The notes beneath the pieces are model-generated. The model was not told the origin of the DNA. It saw nothing but the letters and a program-made list of their open reading frames with translations, and searched no databases. A stretch of DNA of 64,000 nucleotides from Shewanella sp. MTB7 (GTDB lineage Bacteria; Pseudomonadota; Gammaproteobacteria; Enterobacterales; Shewanellaceae), in the NCBI RefSeq assembly GCF_027571385.1, contig NZ_CP085636.1:5132501-5196500 (forward strand), given 5' to 3'. The first letter of the stretch is position 1; each line of letters begins with the position of its first letter. The position numbers and the translations under genes were made by a program. This document shows positions 44,600 to 54,479 of the stretch, in pieces.

Positions 44600-45065
44600 C
44601 GTACACCTCTGCAATGTATGAATAAAATATTGTCCTAAACAACAAAGAACGGTACACGAGCGCAGTAACATCCGCTAGACATCATCAGCACTGTAGTGAT
44701 TAACGCCAAAAAATAAGATTGATACAATACCACGTACTGAACAATCTTAATTGACAGCACAATGTTTCTCGATTGTAATCGAATGAAAAACTAACTGACT
44801 TGAGTCGTATTCGTCAATTTATTTCTGAATATTCTCTCTACACATAAAGTAAAAAACAGATTTAAACTTGTTATCTTCTTTAATCCTCTTTACGGTCCCC
44901 CGTGAACTAATGTGTAGATATTTTTGCGAAGTAATAGTTTTGCTCTTGGAGCACTCCTGCAGAGATTAAATGTCCGCTCATAGCACTCTATGAATCTAAA
45001 GAGATTGCCAACGTCTAGTGAACTGGGATTATAATGGTCGTGAATCGCACAAGAGTTAACTGCTA
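44600..45065. other. Intergenic region upstream of the LuxR gene and the YkgJ gene
   Basis: This 466-bp A+T-rich divergent spacer contains the promoters of both flanking genes. No firm promoter, repeat or RNA was recognised; the minus-strand frame across 44890-45129 overlaps the YkgJ start and lacks coding character. Confidence 0.5.
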
Positions 45066-45431
45066 ATGAAAATTTTAATAAACAATGACCGAGAAACTGT
45101 CGCGCGTTTGCGCGAGCGTATTCCGACATTCGAGTGTGTGCCGGGTTGTCACGATTGCTGCGGGCCAGTAACCACGTCCTCAGTAGAGATGGCGCGCCTA
45201 CCGGTCAAGACTGACGCCGAACATGATGCCGCATTAGAGAAGTGGGATTGTGTGCACTTGGGCCCTAAAGGCTGCAATGTATACGAGCAACGCCCCTTGA
45301 TTTGCCGAGTGTTTGGCACCACACCCAATATGCCCTGCCCAAATGGTTGTCGGCCAAAAGAGATGATAGACACGAAAACAGAGGCTGAAATTCATCACTA
45401 CATCGCCAACACACGACAAGTATTGGTCTAA
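45066..45431 (+). CDS. YkgJ-family cysteine cluster protein
   Basis: The 121-residue protein carries the cysteine pattern of the YkgJ/CxxCxxCC zinc- or iron-chelating family: C24, then C28, C31 and C32 (CVPGCHDCCGPV), later CVHLGPKGCNVYEQRPLICRVFG, and CPNGC near the end. The family is thought to bind a metal cluster, with no proven reaction. The frame is intact and full length. It is convergent with the S46 peptidase gene across a terminator. Confidence 0.88.
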   Translation: MKILINNDRETVARLRERIPTFECVPGCHDCCGPVTTSSVEMARLPVKTDAEHDAALEKWDCVHLGPKGCNVYEQRPLICRVFGTTPNMPCPNGCRPKEMIDTKTEAEIHHYIANTRQVLV

Positions 45432-45482
45432 TACCATCGGCATTAGCCCAATCGACAAGAGTCACCCGACCTGACATAAAAA

Positions 45483-45512
45483 AAGGCGTCTAAGTTTTCA
45501 CTTAAACGCCTT
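45483..45512 (-). terminator. Terminator after the S46 peptidase gene
   Basis: Stem AAGGCGT/ACGCCTT plus TAAG/CTTA with one internal mismatch, loop TTTTCA, and a run of seven or more Ts on the minus strand. It lies between convergent genes and may serve both. Confidence 0.9.
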
Positions 45513-45539
45513 ATAGAACTTATAACTCGTAACCTGAGG

Positions 45540-47696
45540 CTAGTTAACAATTTCCATTTCGGCTAACAAGTTATCGGCATTATCCAGATACTTCATTACC
45601 CATAGCATATAACGGCTATCGACCTGAATAGAGCGGTTAGTCTCAGTATCGTAACCCCAATCACCAATGATGCTCTCATACACACCATCAAACAGCAGAC
45701 CCACTAGCTCAGCACGACCGTTTAAGGTTGGCGAACCTGAGTTGCCACCAGTAGTATCTAAAGTTGACAGAAAATTAACAGGGACTGAATCGATTGATTT
45801 CATATAGAAATCGCCATACTGCTTCTGCTGAATAAGCTCAAGCTGCTTAGACGGTGCATCGAATGGGTTCGCACCAGTATCTTTCGCTAAGATACCCTCT
45901 AGACGAGTGAAAGGCACCGCCTTTAAACCATCTTGAGGCGAGTAGCCTTTCACATGCCCAACAGTCACTCGCAAGCTTGAGTTCGCATCAGCATAAACTG
46001 GATTGCCTTGCTCAGTATTAAAAGCGATGATGGCATCCATATACTGAGGGCGTACCTTCATCAACTTACCCTCAAGCTCTTTATCTTTCTTCTCAGAAGC
46101 CATATCGGTGTCATACATGTCAACGGCAAGCTGAATGAAAGGATCGTTTGATGCCTTAAAGTCAGCAACAGACTTGTTCATCCAAGCGAGACGAGTCTCC
46201 ATATCACCGAGTGTTGTCTTGGCATACATCATGTCTAAAGTCTTAGACAGTTTCTTCTCATCTAAGGTCTTACCAATACCAAATGCCTTGTCCAGCGCAG
46301 GAATACGCTCACTCGCAGGCAATACGGCATAGCGCGTTAGTAAATCAAGCAGTACCGCTTTATCAACACTCGCCGCATAACGACGGTCGATACGTTCCAT
46401 ACCTGATTTAAAACGAACGATGTCACGCGCTTGATAACCTGGCTCACGCGCCATATCATCAAGCTGCTGTTCGTTGGCTAAACGGTAGAGTTTACGAGCT
46501 GTTGGCACCATAGTGGTATATTTGATATAGCCTAGGATAATGTCACGGGCTTGATTTTCTTGCCCTTCCACGATCAACTTATCCAGTTCAGCCATTGTCT
46601 GACCATATTGCTGCTGACGTTTACTGTCTTTGTTAATCCAGTTGGCCAACTCAGATTCACGTCCTTTACGTTCATTAAGCATGGTCGACTTACCATAAAA
46701 CTCAATCATTGAAGTAAAGTTCTTGGCGTAGTTGGCTAAACCAGCGATCAGGTTTTCATACTTAATACGCTCATCACTGCCTTCTGGCGCTGTCTCTTTG
46801 ATTATCTCAATAAAACGCTCACGCAGCATCTTGCCTTCTGGGTATGCCCATTCAAAAGTATTTTCAACTTCATTGGCTGTGCGGTAACGATTGGTACGGC
46901 CTGGATAACCTGCCACCATCACGAAATCACCTTCACTGACACCTTTAGCAGAGACTTTCAAAAAGCTCTTTGGCTCGTAAGGCACATTGTCTTTACTGAA
47001 ATCAGCAGGCTTGCCGTCTTTAGACACATAACCACGGTAGAAGGAGAAATCGCCGGTGTGACGTGGCCACATCCAGTTATCGATATCGCCGCCGTATTTA
47101 CCAACGCTTGCAGCCGGGTTATAAACCAGACGCACATCGCGGATCTCTAGCTGCTTCACTAAGTAGTACTCAAGGCCGCCGTGAAAACTATAAACCTTAC
47201 AGCGATAACCATCTTCGGCCTCACATTCAGCCACTAACGCTTTCTCTTTCTGCTCAATGCCTAGGTAATAGTCGTTACCAACCTGACTCTCTAAGCCTGT
47301 TTTTACCTTATCAGTCACATCGGTTACCACTTCAGTCACGTAGATACGTGAACCGGGCGTTGCCTGTAACTCTTCACTATAAGATTTAGCTAAGAAGCCA
47401 TCCTTAAGCAGGTTTTTCTCAGGTGTTGAATTGTATTGAATTGAACCATAAGCACAGTGATGGTTAGTCACGGCCAGTCCTTTAGAGGAGACAAACGATG
47501 CAGTACAGCCACCTAGGCTGATAACCGCATTCATCGGGAATTCAGTCAGCTTAGAGATAGATTTTACATCAATCTCTAGCCCTTTCGCGTTAAGTTCATC
47601 TGCCATTGCTGGCAGTTGGTGTGGTTGCCACATACCTTCGTCAGCCTGTGCGCCAAATGTGGCAGCAACAGCGACGGTGAGAAGCCATTTCTTCAT
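45540..47696 (-). CDS. S46-family dipeptidyl-peptidase (DPP7/DPP11-like)
   Basis: The 718-residue serine peptidase has a signal peptide (cut near GAQA, residue 18). It removes dipeptides from the N-terminus of peptides in the periplasm or at the cell surface. The S46 catalytic histidine lies in TNHHCAYGS (about 79-80) and the serine in GGNSGSPTLNG. Shortly after, the S1-pocket region reads LLFDGVYES; a glycine at that place is associated with DPP7-type preference for hydrophobic residues, and arginine with DPP11-type acidic preference, so DPP7-like is the better guess. Single gene, with its own terminator. Confidence 0.92.
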   Translation of the reverse strand: MKKWLLTVAVAATFGAQADEGMWQPHQLPAMADELNAKGLEIDVKSISKLTEFPMNAVISLGGCTASFVSSKGLAVTNHHCAYGSIQYNSTPEKNLLKDGFLAKSYSEELQATPGSRIYVTEVVTDVTDKVKTGLESQVGNDYYLGIEQKEKALVAECEAEDGYRCKVYSFHGGLEYYLVKQLEIRDVRLVYNPAASVGKYGGDIDNWMWPRHTGDFSFYRGYVSKDGKPADFSKDNVPYEPKSFLKVSAKGVSEGDFVMVAGYPGRTNRYRTANEVENTFEWAYPEGKMLRERFIEIIKETAPEGSDERIKYENLIAGLANYAKNFTSMIEFYGKSTMLNERKGRESELANWINKDSKRQQQYGQTMAELDKLIVEGQENQARDIILGYIKYTTMVPTARKLYRLANEQQLDDMAREPGYQARDIVRFKSGMERIDRRYAASVDKAVLLDLLTRYAVLPASERIPALDKAFGIGKTLDEKKLSKTLDMMYAKTTLGDMETRLAWMNKSVADFKASNDPFIQLAVDMYDTDMASEKKDKELEGKLMKVRPQYMDAIIAFNTEQGNPVYADANSSLRVTVGHVKGYSPQDGLKAVPFTRLEGILAKDTGANPFDAPSKQLELIQQKQYGDFYMKSIDSVPVNFLSTLDTTGGNSGSPTLNGRAELVGLLFDGVYESIIGDWGYDTETNRSIQVDSRYMLWVMKYLDNADNLLAEMEIVN

Positions 47697-47812
47697 GTTG
47701 TTAAATCCATTTTTTAATTATTAGTTTGATGATTCTCATCCTGTTTTACTCGCATCAATTGCTCAGCAGTTGCAGCCTATAAACTTCGCCTTAGCAAAAT
47801 CGGAGCATAAAA

Positions 47813-47851
47813 AAAGCCGAGTTCGATATTTTCATATTCGAGCTCGACTTT
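47813..47851 (-). terminator. Terminator after the TyrP-type transporter gene
   Basis: An imperfect 13-bp stem (47813-47826 with 47838-47851; one mismatch, one G-T pair) is followed on the minus strand by a run of Ts (complement of 47808-47815). Confidence 0.75.
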
Positions 47852-47951
47852 ATCATAGGCAAAGTGGCTTACAAACCCTTTGCATTAATCCCTTACAAAG
47901 CGAAGTAATCGGCAAAGTAAAGGATGTTATACGGTTACTTATCACTCAGTA

Positions 47952-49139
47952 TTAAAGCGCCACCATCAACTGGGCTGCAATAATGACGATACCTAATACG
48001 CCAGTAATGGCTAGCGCCGGCTTGCCACCGCACACTTGATAACCTCCGCTCGCTTTAGGACGCTGTTTCAGTATCATCATAATCGGTAGGAAGATAATGA
48101 TAAACACCAGAGGCACCGCCGCAAAACCCAATACGGCAACGAAGCCTTCAGGAATATAGAGGGCACATAACACTGGTGGAACGAAAGTAATTAACCACGT
48201 TTGAACCCGACCCACTACAGTGCTTTTCGCGCGAGTTAACTCACTAATAAAGTCATACAGACTTAAGGTCACACCGATAAAAGAGGTCACTAAGGCAAAG
48301 TCTGCAAACAGTGAAATGCACTTACTAACCCAAGGTTGTGAGGCGATATCTTGCAAGGAGGTAATCAACCTTGGCAGTGAACCGCCAAAGCTGTGGATCT
48401 CTTGTGCTCCCACGGTGCCCAAAGTCACTAATAACCACAGAACATAACAAAATAGTGGCAAGGTCGAGCCGATTAGCAACACCTTGCGTAAATTAAGCGC
48501 GTCGCCGTCTAAGTAACGCACTAACGTTGCGATACAAACATGAAAACCAAAAGAGGTGAACACCACAGGAATTGCGGCCATCCACAGGTCAACTTTCCCC
48601 TCTTCCATTGCCATTACAGCCATTTGTGATGGGCTGACTTCAGGAAGTAGAAAGCTAACAGTGATGACCAACAGCGCGATCATTAATGAAAATAAAACCC
48701 GTGATACCTTATCGACCCAAGCCACACCTAACCCAGCAAGCAAACCAAGCGTCAGGGTAAATACCACTACAGCAAGTTGATTATCTAAAGATATGCCGAA
48801 CATGGTTTCAGCTTTCAACATTAGCAAAGATGAGCCACCAGTAATGTAAGCAGCAGTTAAGGCGAATAACAAACTGAGAAAGGAGGCGCCCTGTATTAGC
48901 TGCCCTTTCTTACCCAATATTTTGCCAGTAATTGCGTGCAGATTATCACCTACCCCAGCACGTAGATTAACTTCTAGCATCAACAGAGAGGTGTAAGCTG
49001 ATAGACCCCAAATAACAACGAGTAGCACGATAGCGGGGATAATACCGAGTGCAGCAGTAGCTAAAGGCAGCGCTAACATTCCGGCGCCGATGGCCGTTCC
49101 TGCGACGATAGCGATAGAGCCAAGCATTTTTAAATTCAC
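47952..49139 (-). CDS. tyrP: Aromatic amino acid permease (TyrP/Mtr, HAAAP family)
   Basis: The 395-residue inner-membrane symporter has 11 hydrophobic segments and the family opening GSIAIVAGTAIGAGMLALPLATA. It shares with E. coli TyrP ALTAAYITGG, IPVVFTSFGFHVCIATLVRYLDGD, SFIGVTLSLYDF and the C-terminal GGKPALAITGV. It imports tyrosine, or another aromatic amino acid, with protons. The upstream region showed no clear TyrR box. It is probably monocistronic, with a terminator 100 bp downstream. The choice of tyrosine over tryptophan rests on overall resemblance and is not certain. Confidence 0.85.
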   Translation of the reverse strand: MNLKMLGSIAIVAGTAIGAGMLALPLATAALGIIPAIVLLVVIWGLSAYTSLLMLEVNLRAGVGDNLHAITGKILGKKGQLIQGASFLSLLFALTAAYITGGSSLLMLKAETMFGISLDNQLAVVVFTLTLGLLAGLGVAWVDKVSRVLFSLMIALLVITVSFLLPEVSPSQMAVMAMEEGKVDLWMAAIPVVFTSFGFHVCIATLVRYLDGDALNLRKVLLIGSTLPLFCYVLWLLVTLGTVGAQEIHSFGGSLPRLITSLQDIASQPWVSKCISLFADFALVTSFIGVTLSLYDFISELTRAKSTVVGRVQTWLITFVPPVLCALYIPEGFVAVLGFAAVPLVFIIIFLPIMMILKQRPKASGGYQVCGGKPALAITGVLGIVIIAAQLMVAL

Positions 49140-49599
49140 AAATTTGTCCTGTTAGATATATTTTTATTCTAGATTTTTGGTAAGTCTGATTTAGAACGAT
49201 TTGGCAGGAATGGTTTAGCAAGATATGAAATCATGATTAACGGCCTCCAATCGAATCAGGTCTGCTGACCTTTGTGATCACAATTGGCCTCAATGACTAG
49301 TTAATAGTGTTATTTTCCCTATCGACAAAGCCACTGAGGCTGAATAAATCGAGAACAAAATAGATATACAGATTTCACTACAGCATAACTCTTGTAAAAT
49401 GACAGAGGGGGACATTAACAGAGCCAAACCCAGTCGGCAAGCCACTTGTGAACAAATTAGACACAGACTCAAAATAGCAACATTTTGATATCATAAGGTT
49501 AAACTTTTCCTCTATCCGCTAAACATAAATTGCTGAGATTCACCTAGGCTGAAACCCGTGACAGTGATAACGCTTTCGACCTAAGCGTTTGATGCCTTG
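49140..49599. other. Divergent spacer upstream of tyrP and of the Mn riboswitch
   Basis: About 460 bp without a gene. Short minus-strand frames have no coding character. The tyrP promoter must be here; no clear motif was found. Confidence 0.5.
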
Positions 49600-49627
49600 T
49601 TGCACTCTCGTTTTGAATCAGTATAAT
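49600..49627 (+). promoter_or_regulatory. Sigma-70 promoter of the Mn exporter
   Basis: TTGCAC (49600-49605) and a consensus TATAAT (49622-49627) are separated by 16 bp. Transcription would begin near 49634, just before the riboswitch aptamer. Confidence 0.75.
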
Positions 49628-49638
49628 TCGCCCACTAC

Positions 49639-49770
49639 TTCAGGGGAGTAGCCACCAAATGTGCCACTAGCAAACGGATTCATTTGGGTGAACATCAACA
49701 TACTTGGCCACATCGTCATGGTATTCACGACAATCAAACATTAAGTAGAGATTGTTAGGCAAGACCTGAG
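49639..49770 (+). ncRNA. yybP-ykoY-type manganese riboswitch
   Basis: The 5' strand carries the characteristic GGGGAGTAGCC (49643-49653) and the 3' strand GGCAAGACCTGAG (49758-49770). TTCAGG pairs with CCTGA to close the aptamer. Between them are arms able to fold, including CATCGTCATGGTATTCACG. The expression platform after it contains AATATTG/CAATATT (49784-49801) and GGGGGC/GCCCCC arms before the start codon. The position directly upstream of a UPF0016 manganese exporter matches the known use of this class, which turns genes on with Mn2+. Confidence 0.8.
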
Positions 49771-49856
49771 CGCAGTTACCGCCAATATTGCTTGCAATAT
49801 TTTAAAAGGGGGCCGGTTACTGTTCTCAGAATTTTAGCCCCCTGGGAACTCACTTA

Positions 49857-50423
49857 GTGGAAGCTTTACTCGCATCAACCTTCACCGTCGCCATTGCCGA
49901 AATCGGCGATAAGACTCAGCTACTCGCGCTTATCCTTGCAGCTAGATTCAGTCATCTTAGCGGAGCAAAAACGGCGATCATTCTCGGGATATTTATCTCA
50001 ACCTTAGCCAACCATTTTGCCGCCGCTTGGGTAGGCCAATGGGCTATCGGTTTTATCAGTCCAGACCTAGCACGTTATATCGTTTCAGGGGCATTTTTCA
50101 TCATTGCACTTTGGGTGCTAATTCCGGATAAGATGGATGAAGAGCAGAGTCGCTTTTATAAGATGGGACCATTCCTCGCCACCTTTATTCTATTTTTTAT
50201 TGCCGAAATGGGCGATAAAACTCAAATAGCAACCGTCGTACTCGCTGCCAAATATGATGACCTTGCAATGGTGGTGATGGGCACAACATTGGGCATGATG
50301 CTCGCCAATGTACCTGTGGTTATCCTTGGGCATTTTAGTGCAGAGAAGTTGCCTATGACCTTGATACACAGGGGATGCGCTGTACTATTTGCACTATTAG
50401 GTGTCGCTACATTACTGTTTTAA
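49857..50423 (+). CDS. UPF0016/GDT1 (TMEM165-like) manganese exporter
   Basis: The 188-residue inner-membrane protein consists of two homologous three-helix halves. Each begins with the cation-binding motif ExGDKT: EIGDKTQLLALILAARF near residue 15 and EMGDKTQIATVVLAAKY near residue 115. This is the UPF0016/GDT1 family, in which the Vibrio member MneA exports Mn2+. The GTG at 49857 is the only start giving the first motif its helix. The riboswitch upstream supports a manganese role. Confidence 0.92.
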   Translation: MEALLASTFTVAIAEIGDKTQLLALILAARFSHLSGAKTAIILGIFISTLANHFAAAWVGQWAIGFISPDLARYIVSGAFFIIALWVLIPDKMDEEQSRFYKMGPFLATFILFFIAEMGDKTQIATVVLAAKYDDLAMVVMGTTLGMMLANVPVVILGHFSAEKLPMTLIHRGCAVLFALLGVATLLF

Positions 50424-50605
50424 TCAAGCCACGAGTCACGGGCTAAAGACAGAGCAAAGAAAGTTGCGAGTTCAAGCTGAGAAAAGCTCTCAATCCTTAA
50501 CCCGCAACCTTCGTTTTTAGTTTCTTTTGGATCTAAGCTTATAGCTCTAAACTGCTTTTAACTCGTAACTCGTAGCTAGAAACCCACAGCTGCTCTTAGC
50601 TGGCT

Positions 50606-52051
50606 TTACTTAAGCTCGTCAGCACTAATGCCCAGAGCCTTGGCAATACCTTCGCCATAAGCAACATCAGCCTTCATACAGTTCTGGATATGACGGATCT
50701 GAATATGTCTATCAGCACCGCCAACTTGAGCTGCAGTATTGGCAAATAATCTTTGCTGCTCATCACTGCCCATCAATCTGAACAGATCGCCAGCTTGACT
50801 GTAATGATCATCACCACTTTGGCTATAAGCATCCGCATCACCATCTATCTGCATTGGTGGCTCACTAAAGTCAGGCTGTTCCTGCCATTGGCCTTGAGAG
50901 TTTGGCTCATAACCTATGGTGCGACCCGCATTGCCATCGGTGCGCATTTGTCCATCTCTGTGGAAAGAGTGGAATGGACATTTAGGTGCGTTAACCGGGA
51001 TATGACTATGGTTTACACCTAGACGATATCTCTGAGTATCACCGTAAGAGAACAAACGTCCCTGCAACATCTTATCAGGTGAGAAACCGATACCAGGTAC
51101 GATAGTTGTCGGTGCGAATGCAGCCTGCTCAACATCAGCAAAATAGTTATCCGGATTACGGTTAAGCTCTAGTTCACCCACTTGGATCAAAGGATAATCC
51201 TTGTGTGGCCATACTTTAGTTAAATCGAAAGGATTAAACGGACAATCACCTGCCGCAGTCTCTTCCATGATCTGAACGTATAGAGTCCACTTAGGGAAAT
51301 CACCTTGCTCAATCGCATGCAATAGATCAGCTTGATTACTTTCACGGTCCTTAGCAATGACCTCAGCAGCTTCTTGATCCGTCAAATACTCAATACCTTG
51401 CTGAGTTTTGAAGGTGAACTTCACCCAGTAACGCTTATCATCTTTGCTAATAAAACTGTAAGTGTGAGAACCAAAACCATCCATATGACGGAAAGATTTA
51501 GGGATACCACGATCACCCATGGTTATCGTTACTTGATGTAATGATTCTGGTGACAAGGTCCAGAAATCCCAGTTGTTGTTAGCGCTGCGCATGTTCGTGT
51601 GAGGATCGCGCTTCACCGCATGGTTAAGATCTGGAAATTTAAGTGGATCTTTAAGGAAGAAGACAGGCGTATTATTACCCACTAGATCCCAGTTACCTTG
51701 CTCGGTGTAAAACTTAATTGCAAAACCGCGAATGTCACGCTCAGCATCCGCAGCGCCACGCTCACCTGCAACCGTCGAGAAACGCACAAAAACTTCACTC
51801 TCTTTACCAATCGACTCAAACATCTTAGCTTTAGTAAACTTGCTAATGTCATGGGTAACAGTGAAACGACCAAAAGCACCAGAACCTTTAGCATGCATAC
51901 GACGTTCTGGGATCACTTCACGGTCAAAGTGAGCTAGCTTCTCAAGAAACCAAGCATTCTCAAGCAGCATAGGGCCGCGCTTGCCTGCTGTTTTAACATT
52001 TTGATTATCGGGTACCGGTGCGCCAAACGCTGTGGTCAATTTCTTATCCAT
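50606..52051 (-). CDS. katB: Heme catalase (small-subunit, clade 3; KatB-type)
   Basis: The 481-residue enzyme dismutates H2O2. It has the catalytic histidine in [13 protein letters not shown], the substrate-channel asparagine in NNTPVFF, the proximal heme motif [14 protein letters not shown] with its tyrosine, and NADPH-clade features. There is no signal peptide, so it is cytoplasmic. AGGAG precedes the ATG, and a TATAAT (complement of 52079-52084) lies about 30 bp upstream with a poor -35, as often seen where an activator such as OxyR is required. An OxyR site was not identified. The symbol follows the Shewanella oneidensis gene. Confidence 0.93.
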   Translation of the reverse strand: MDKKLTTAFGAPVPDNQNVKTAGKRGPMLLENAWFLEKLAHFDREVIPERRMHAKGSGAFGRFTVTHDISKFTKAKMFESIGKESEVFVRFSTVAGERGAADAERDIRGFAIKFYTEQGNWDLVGNNTPVFFLKDPLKFPDLNHAVKRDPHTNMRSANNNWDFWTLSPESLHQVTITMGDRGIPKSFRHMDGFGSHTYSFISKDDKRYWVKFTFKTQQGIEYLTDQEAAEVIAKDRESNQADLLHAIEQGDFPKWTLYVQIMEETAAGDCPFNPFDLTKVWPHKDYPLIQVGELELNRNPDNYFADVEQAAFAPTTIVPGIGFSPDKMLQGRLFSYGDTQRYRLGVNHSHIPVNAPKCPFHSFHRDGQMRTDGNAGRTIGYEPNSQGQWQEQPDFSEPPMQIDGDADAYSQSGDDHYSQAGDLFRLMGSDEQQRLFANTAAQVGGADRHIQIRHIQNCMKADVAYGEGIAKALGISADELK

Positions 52052-52545
52052 AATAAACTCCTAGAACTCACATCAATCATTATAATAAAGTTGGTCATCA
52101 GCTTAAAAACTTTAATTAAATTAATAATATCAGCATGAAAACAAACTGGTTACTTGGTCGTTCAAGAAAGCGAATAATCACGCTTTTCATTAACCCAAGT
52201 TTCGATCAGATCATAAATAGTTGCCATGGTCACCGTTCCTAACGCTTTATATTTAATAACGTGTAACTATGTCGATGAGATAAGAGTAGTTAAAAGTCAC
52301 ACAAGAATAAAGCGATTAAAACAGATTAACCTAAAAGGATTTGACGATTAATATTATTTCAGTAAAGGAACTCAGCAGCTTTTCATTTGCTGGAGAGTAT
52401 TCTTTTAAGTTGTTAGTCACATTGATGTAAATCAATTAAGTGAATTAAATTTAATTTACTATCAATTAGTTAATGAAAATTAATAAACGTAAAGGAAAGC
52501 GTTAAACTGAGCTTAATAAATAAGAATCAAAATCTGGCAACGATA
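52052..52545. promoter_or_regulatory. Upstream region of katB
   Basis: This 494-bp A+T-rich spacer lies between the YgjV-like gene's 3' end and katB, both on the minus strand. The -10 element at 52079-52084 is the only feature I can point to; the remainder shows no gene or clear repeat. Confidence 0.5.
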
Positions 52546-52788
52546 TCAATCAGAAGCTGCGGGGTTATCTTTATGAAGCTTAACCAAGTAATAGGCATCG
52601 ATGAGTACGATAAAGAAGTTAACCAATGCCACAGGAATGGCATCGATGGCTAAGCCATAGGCAACAAATAAAGCAGCACCAATCAGATTCCACCAGCGGA
52701 GTTTCTTGATATTTGACATCATCAATGAAATTGCAATCACAACTGAAGCTAGATACCCAAGCCACTCCCAAATGGTTGCGTTATCCAT
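52546..52788 (-). CDS. Small YgjV-like inner membrane protein
   Basis: The 80-residue protein has three hydrophobic segments: WLGYLASVVIAISLMMSN, WWNLIGAALFVAYGLAI and PVALVNFFIVLIDAYYLV. The pattern, with NIKKLRWWNLIG between helices 1 and 2, fits the YgjV/SemiSWEET-like small membrane proteins. Some relatives are half-transporters that dimerise to carry small solutes, but no substrate is known. GGAGAGC precedes the ATG. Confidence 0.75.
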   Translation of the reverse strand: MDNATIWEWLGYLASVVIAISLMMSNIKKLRWWNLIGAALFVAYGLAIDAIPVALVNFFIVLIDAYYLVKLHKDNPAASD

Positions 52789-52896
52789 ATAAGCTCTCCT
52801 GATAATCCCTTTGCTAGATAATCGTCATTATGAACAAAATCTGCTCACTGGAAAAGCTTAATTAATCAAATAACAACAATCCATTGATAACTAACG

Positions 52897-52929
52897 TTTA
52901 ACGCTTAACAACCGCCGCAGTCATTCTAG
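52897..52929. repeat. 33-bp direct repeat copying the 3' end of the thioesterase gene
   Basis: This segment equals 52996-53028 with one mismatch. The latter contains the last nine codons and the stop of the thioesterase gene. This copy lies 99 bp downstream of the gene, with a matching TAA. Beyond the 33 bp the two flanks are not clearly alike. Confidence 0.85.
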
Positions 52930-52996
52930 GATTTACAACAAAAGCAGCATATGTTGCCGAACATAACTGCGCTAGTCAGCGATGACTATTTGATTT

Positions 52997-53434
52997 TTAA
53001 CGCTTAACAACCGCCGCTGTCATTCTAGAGATGCAACATAATTCACCAGCGCTATTATGGATAAGCACTTCCCATACTGAGCTACGTTTACCTAAATGAA
53101 CGGCTTTAGCTGTCGCGGTCAATATGCCATTACGTGATGCTTTAAGATGATTGGCGTTAATCTCTTGGCCGACGCAGTAGTACTGCTCAAAATCAACCGC
53201 AAAATTAGCGGCATAACTAGCAACAGTTTCCGCCAGAGCCACATTCGCCCCACCATGAACGATGCCAAGCGGATTGTGAATAGCAGGCGTTGCAGGCATC
53301 GTCGCTTTCATATAATCAGCACCGATTTCAGAGATTTTTATCCCCATGGTCTGCATCAAAGTCCCCTTTCCATGCATTCCAGAATCCATTTTAGCACAAT
53401 CTTCTAAACTTACAGGTCTAAACCAGATACTCAT
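52997..53434 (-). CDS. Hotdog-fold acyl-CoA thioesterase (MenI/PaaI-like)
   Basis: The 145-residue hotdog protein matches the YdiI/MenI branch: an N-terminal lead segment, then MKATMPATPAIHNPLGIVHGGANVALAETVASYAAN with the catalytic glutamate, VGQEINANHLKASRNG, and GELCCISRMTAAVV at the end. MenI hydrolyses 1,4-dihydroxy-2-naphthoyl-CoA in menaquinone synthesis. Menaquinone is made by Shewanella, but a general acyl-CoA thioesterase role is equally possible. The final codons are duplicated just downstream. Cytoplasmic. Confidence 0.85.
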   Translation of the reverse strand: MSIWFRPVSLEDCAKMDSGMHGKGTLMQTMGIKISEIGADYMKATMPATPAIHNPLGIVHGGANVALAETVASYAANFAVDFEQYYCVGQEINANHLKASRNGILTATAKAVHLGKRSSVWEVLIHNSAGELCCISRMTAAVVKR

Positions 53435-53650
53435 ACCTTAGCCTTTTATTATCATAATAAGCTCACAGTTTACTGGGTCACGCAGAAAATTTAAACAAGT
53501 GTTTGAGTTGAGTCTCGTTAAGAAGACAAAGCAAAGAATGATGGGTGGCTCTCGAACATTCTTATTTTTGATGCCAATTCGTTTGAAAACGATCGGCTTT
53601 AAGTGAACATTCGGGAGCCGTAGGGCAAGCGGTATCACTATTTTTCTTAA

Positions 53651-53676
53651 CTAGCCCGGCAGATAAGCTGGGCTAG
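53651..53676 (-). terminator. Hairpin after deoD
   Basis: A 10-bp stem (53651-53660 with 53667-53676, one G-T pair) has a 6-base loop and lies 13 bp past the deoD stop. It lacks a good T-run on the minus strand. Confidence 0.6.
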
Positions 53677-53688
53677 CTTAAATAGAGA

Positions 53689-54399
53689 TTAAAGATCTTG
53701 GCTAACCGCTTCTAATGTTAACTTGATCATCTCATTCAGCGTCTGTTGGCGCTCTTCAGCCGTTAAGTGAAGTCCCTGTCTGATATGATCTGTCACTGTC
53801 ATCATCGCCAGCGCATTAGCACCGTATTCAGCTGCCACACCATACAAACCTGCCGCTTCCATCTCGACACCTAAAATGCCGTACTTTTCCATAAGATCGT
53901 AACGCGCTTCATCGGAGCTATAGAAAAGATCAGAAGAGTAAAGGTTACCCACATGGTAGTTAACACCTAGTTTATCAGCCGCATCGGCCGCTTTTCTCAA
54001 CAGATTGAAATCTGCAATCATAGCGAAATCGGTATTTTCAAAACGAGTACGGTTAACTGCAGAATCCGTACTAGCCCCCATGGCCATCACGACATCCATC
54101 AACTTAATCTTGTCACTTACAGCGCCACAAGAACCGATACGAATGATGTTCTTCACGCCATATTCAGTGATCAACTCTTTAGCATAGATAGAGATAGAAG
54201 GAATCCCCATGCCTGAGCCCATCACAGAGATCTTCTTACCCTGATACTCGCCCGTATAACCCAGCATGTTACGGACATCCGTCACCAACACTGCGTTGTC
54301 AAGAAAGTTTTCGGCGATATACTTAGCTCTTAGTGGGTCGCCAGGCATAAGGACAGTCGTTGCAAATACGCCAGCTTCAGCATTGATATGTGGAGTCAT
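53689..54399 (-). CDS. deoD: Purine-nucleoside phosphorylase
   Basis: The 236-residue enzyme splits purine (deoxy)nucleosides with phosphate into base and (deoxy)ribose 1-phosphate. It has [16 protein letters not shown] at the phosphate site, [27 protein letters not shown] and [12 protein letters not shown], and the catalytic Asp in VTDHIRQG. It is close in length to E. coli DeoD (239). It is 80 bp downstream of the nucleoside transporter on the same strand, a natural two-gene salvage unit. Cytoplasmic hexamer in the family. Confidence 0.95.
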   Translation of the reverse strand: MTPHINAEAGVFATTVLMPGDPLRAKYIAENFLDNAVLVTDVRNMLGYTGEYQGKKISVMGSGMGIPSISIYAKELITEYGVKNIIRIGSCGAVSDKIKLMDVVMAMGASTDSAVNRTRFENTDFAMIADFNLLRKAADAADKLGVNYHVGNLYSSDLFYSSDEARYDLMEKYGILGVEMEAAGLYGVAAEYGANALAMMTVTDHIRQGLHLTAEERQQTLNEMIKLTLEAVSQDL

Positions 54400-54479
54400 G
54401 TGTTTTTCCTAATAAGTTCAGTGCCGCTTCAATTAACGACACAATAAAATAATGTTAATAGCGATTAATGCGCTAAGGG

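Noticed and set aside
44890..45129. 79-codon minus-strand ORF
   Set aside because: It overlaps the start of the well-supported YkgJ gene and has no coding character.
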